Below are positions 6,657-7,672 of a DNA stretch of 7,672 nt, piece by piece. The DNA comes from Desulfoprunum sp. (GTDB lineage Bacteria; Desulfobacterota; Desulfobulbia; Desulfobulbales; Desulfocapsaceae). The DNA lies in NCBI GenBank assembly GCA_030696435.1, contig JAUYSF010000470.1, positions 1 to 7,672 on the forward strand. The letters run 5' to 3'. The notes beneath the pieces are model-generated. The model was not told the DNA's origin. It saw only the letters and a program-made list of their open reading frames with translations, and did no database searches. Each line of letters begins with the position of its first letter. The first letter of the stretch is position 1. Made by a program: the position numbers and the translations under genes.

Positions 6657-6932
6657 ATGCGCTTACAGGCGTTAAAGCACAAGGTCTTGAGGCTGTTGGC
6701 AGAAAATGCGACCAACAACACCTCCCCCCAGGTTATGGATAGCGATACCATCGCCAGCATGCTGGATATCAGCCTGCCCGAAACAAAACAACTGCTCAAG
6801 GCCCTGCATGCCTCGGGCGTGATCATCAGTAATATGGAAGGGCAGTATTCACTGATCACCCAGGAAGGGATTCAGTGGCTCAACCAGATGACCTTTACCG
6901 CCCACAGCGCCCAGGTGCAACCTCAGCATTAG
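6657..6932 (+). CDS. Small winged helix-turn-helix protein, function unknown
   Basis: 91 residues from ATG 6657, chosen because GAGG (6648-6651) sits 5 nt upstream; an in-frame ATG at 6630 would add nine residues but has no clear ribosome binding site. The product starts with a basic helix (MRLQALKHKVLRLLAENA). An HTH-like segment follows at ~29-56 (DTIASMLDISLPETKQLLKA), then a turn and wing (~57-68, SNMEGQYSLIT), then a short helix EGIQWLNQM. This is the layout of small winged-helix DNA-binding proteins of the MarR/ArsR kind, without any visible ligand or metal site. There is no signal peptide or membrane segment. I do not recognise a named family. It lies 107 nt after gdhA, across a hairpin, on the same strand, so read-through from the operon is possible. 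It could regulate the neighbouring genes, but nothing in the sequence shows this. Confidence 0.8.
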   Translation: MRLQALKHKVLRLLAENATNNTSPQVMDSDTIASMLDISLPETKQLLKALHASGVIISNMEGQYSLITQEGIQWLNQMTFTAHSAQVQPQH

Positions 6933-7176
6933 ATCTTTCCTCAGATCTTGGCCCCCTGCACAGAAGCCAGACTGTGCGGGGTGGCTGTCATGTCAACTTT
7001 CTTACGGAGAGCAGCTTTGATGGAGTTGTATTTTCTGACTGAAGCTGTGAAATCATCGTTGAACACGAGTTTTATTCAAAGGCCTTGTCATAATTTTGCC
7101 AGGACACTGTACCTTCTCTAATCGGTTCCATCGTCTGCAAGAGAGATTTCCCCGGTTACCCGATTCGCTGCCCATT
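6933..7176. other. Non-coding stretch with small hairpins
   Basis: No supported gene. Just after the wHTH stop, AGATCT occurs twice (6931-6936 and 6943-6948) and can form a 6-bp stem over 6 nt. Next, GCACAG (6958-6963) pairs with CTGTGC (6972-6977), extended by CCCC/GGGG (6953-6956/6978-6981) past one bulged T. No T-run follows, so termination of the wHTH transcript here is only a possibility. A 41-codon minus-strand frame (6941-7066, GTG start) and a 43-codon plus-strand frame (6990-7121) lack ribosome binding sites and recognisable homology. Confidence 0.5.
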
Positions 7177-7499
7177 TCAGACCTTCATTTGCTTCTTTAC
7201 AGATTTAATGAAGCGTCCGAATGCTCTATCCTTCTTCCGTTTGTCCAGGTACGACAGCTCATGGTACTCTGGTGTGGTTCAACACCCCCATCTGCCGCCA
7301 TCACCAAGTACCGCTCCATTCTCCGGACGTTGAAGTCAAAGTGGCACGACTGGACAATGAAAGCGACGTCAATGTTGGCCGCAATCATCTGCAAGTCCAC
7401 CTTTTCACCGGCGGATTTGCGGCGTAGAAAGGTCTTTCTCGGCAACACCTCGTGGATAATTGCTGCCGTGTCGTTGTGCGGTGAGGATATCACTGACAC
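7177..7499 (-). pseudogene. rsgA: rsgA remnant (ribosome small subunit GTPase A), internally deleted and frameshifted
   Basis: On the minus strand, 7499-7275 encodes 75 residues typical of the end of the RsgA OB-fold and the start of its GTPase domain: VSVI, then AAIIHEVLPRKTFLRRKSAG, QMIAANIDVAFIVQSCHFDF, NVRRMERYLVMA and GVEP. In the family GVEP is followed by VVVL-x-K-x-DL and the GTPase motifs. Here the similarity stops, and from about 7272 a different frame gives PEYHELSYLDKRKKDRAFGR and a basic tail ending at a stop at 7177-7179. That is the usual RsgA C-terminus. The G1, G3 and G4 motifs and the Cys/His zinc site are all missing. N-terminal sequence upstream of VSVI is also absent: the frame runs on to a stop at 7614-7616 without resembling RsgA. 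The product cannot be a GTPase, so this is a decayed copy, and a functional rsgA probably exists elsewhere in the genome. Family identification is by pattern recognition. Confidence 0.8.
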
Positions 7500-7672
7500 G
7501 AAAAGTTGAAATAACGGATGCGATAAAGAACCGGTATTCTGCAGGACTGGAGTTGTATGGTAACTGTGAATCCTTGCAAGGAAAAGAAGTGGTTTTTTCC
7601 TTAACGGGGAATATTATTCCTTGACAAGGGGCCTTTTAATGGGTGACCCCATTATTACTAATAACCTACCGC
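7500..7672. other. Non-coding right edge with clustered small inverted repeats
   Basis: No gene seen. Three dyads lie close together: the 10-bp palindrome CCTTGCAAGG (7572-7581); AAGGAAAA (7578-7585) against TTTTCCTT (7595-7602), extendable to 10 bp with one G-T pair over a 5-nt loop; and TAATGGG (7637-7643) against CCCATTA (7648-7654) with a 4-nt loop. They could be hairpins of a decayed region or control sites of a gene beyond the edge. Confidence 0.4.

Noticed and set aside
6941..7066. 41-codon minus-strand frame with GTG start, basic and protein-like in composition
   Set aside because: No ribosome binding site and no family recognised. It may be a fragment of a decayed gene given the nearby pseudogene, but this cannot be supported from sequence alone.
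7096..7509. 137-codon plus-strand open frame
   Set aside because: It is the antisense of the rsgA remnant. The minus strand carries recognisable RsgA sequence in two frames; the plus-strand translation resembles nothing and has no ribosome binding site.

Overview
The window looks like chromosomal DNA from an anaerobic, Gram-negative deltaproteobacterium (Desulfobacterota), possibly of the Desulfobulbales. This rests on four things: a tungsten-type aldehyde:ferredoxin oxidoreductase, a PAS-type sigma54 activator, moderately GC-rich genes separated by AT-rich regulatory DNA, and an rsgA remnant whose sequence has a deltaproteobacterial flavour. The taxonomic call is inference; there is no rRNA or marker gene.

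Layout, left to right. At 1-1515 is the 3' part of a sigma54-dependent activator with PAS, AAA+ and TyrR-like HTH domains. A 409-nt AT-rich control region follows (1516-1924). It holds a good sigma54 -24/-12 match and two equally built 20-bp inverted repeats. A third repeat lies over the regulator's stop codon. Next come a GabT-like class III aminotransferase (1925-3235), a tungsten aldehyde:ferredoxin oxidoreductase (3367-5136) and a hexameric NADP-type glutamate dehydrogenase (5203-6549). A strong hairpin closes that set. A small winged-helix protein follows (6657-6932). The last ~740 nt hold no intact gene, only a minus-strand rsgA remnant that has lost its whole GTPase core.

Read together, the genes form a plausible catabolic module. 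The aminotransferase moves an amino group from an omega-amino acid (GABA or similar) to 2-oxoglutarate, leaving a semialdehyde and glutamate. The AOR could oxidise that aldehyde to the acid with ferredoxin as acceptor, replacing the usual NAD(P)-dependent semialdehyde dehydrogenase. Glutamate dehydrogenase would return glutamate to 2-oxoglutarate, releasing ammonia and NAD(P)H. The upstream activator and the sigma54 promoter and operator-like sites before gabT suggest the module is switched on by a small-molecule signal. The protein families are clear from sequence; the substrate, the AOR coupling and the regulatory wiring are inference.
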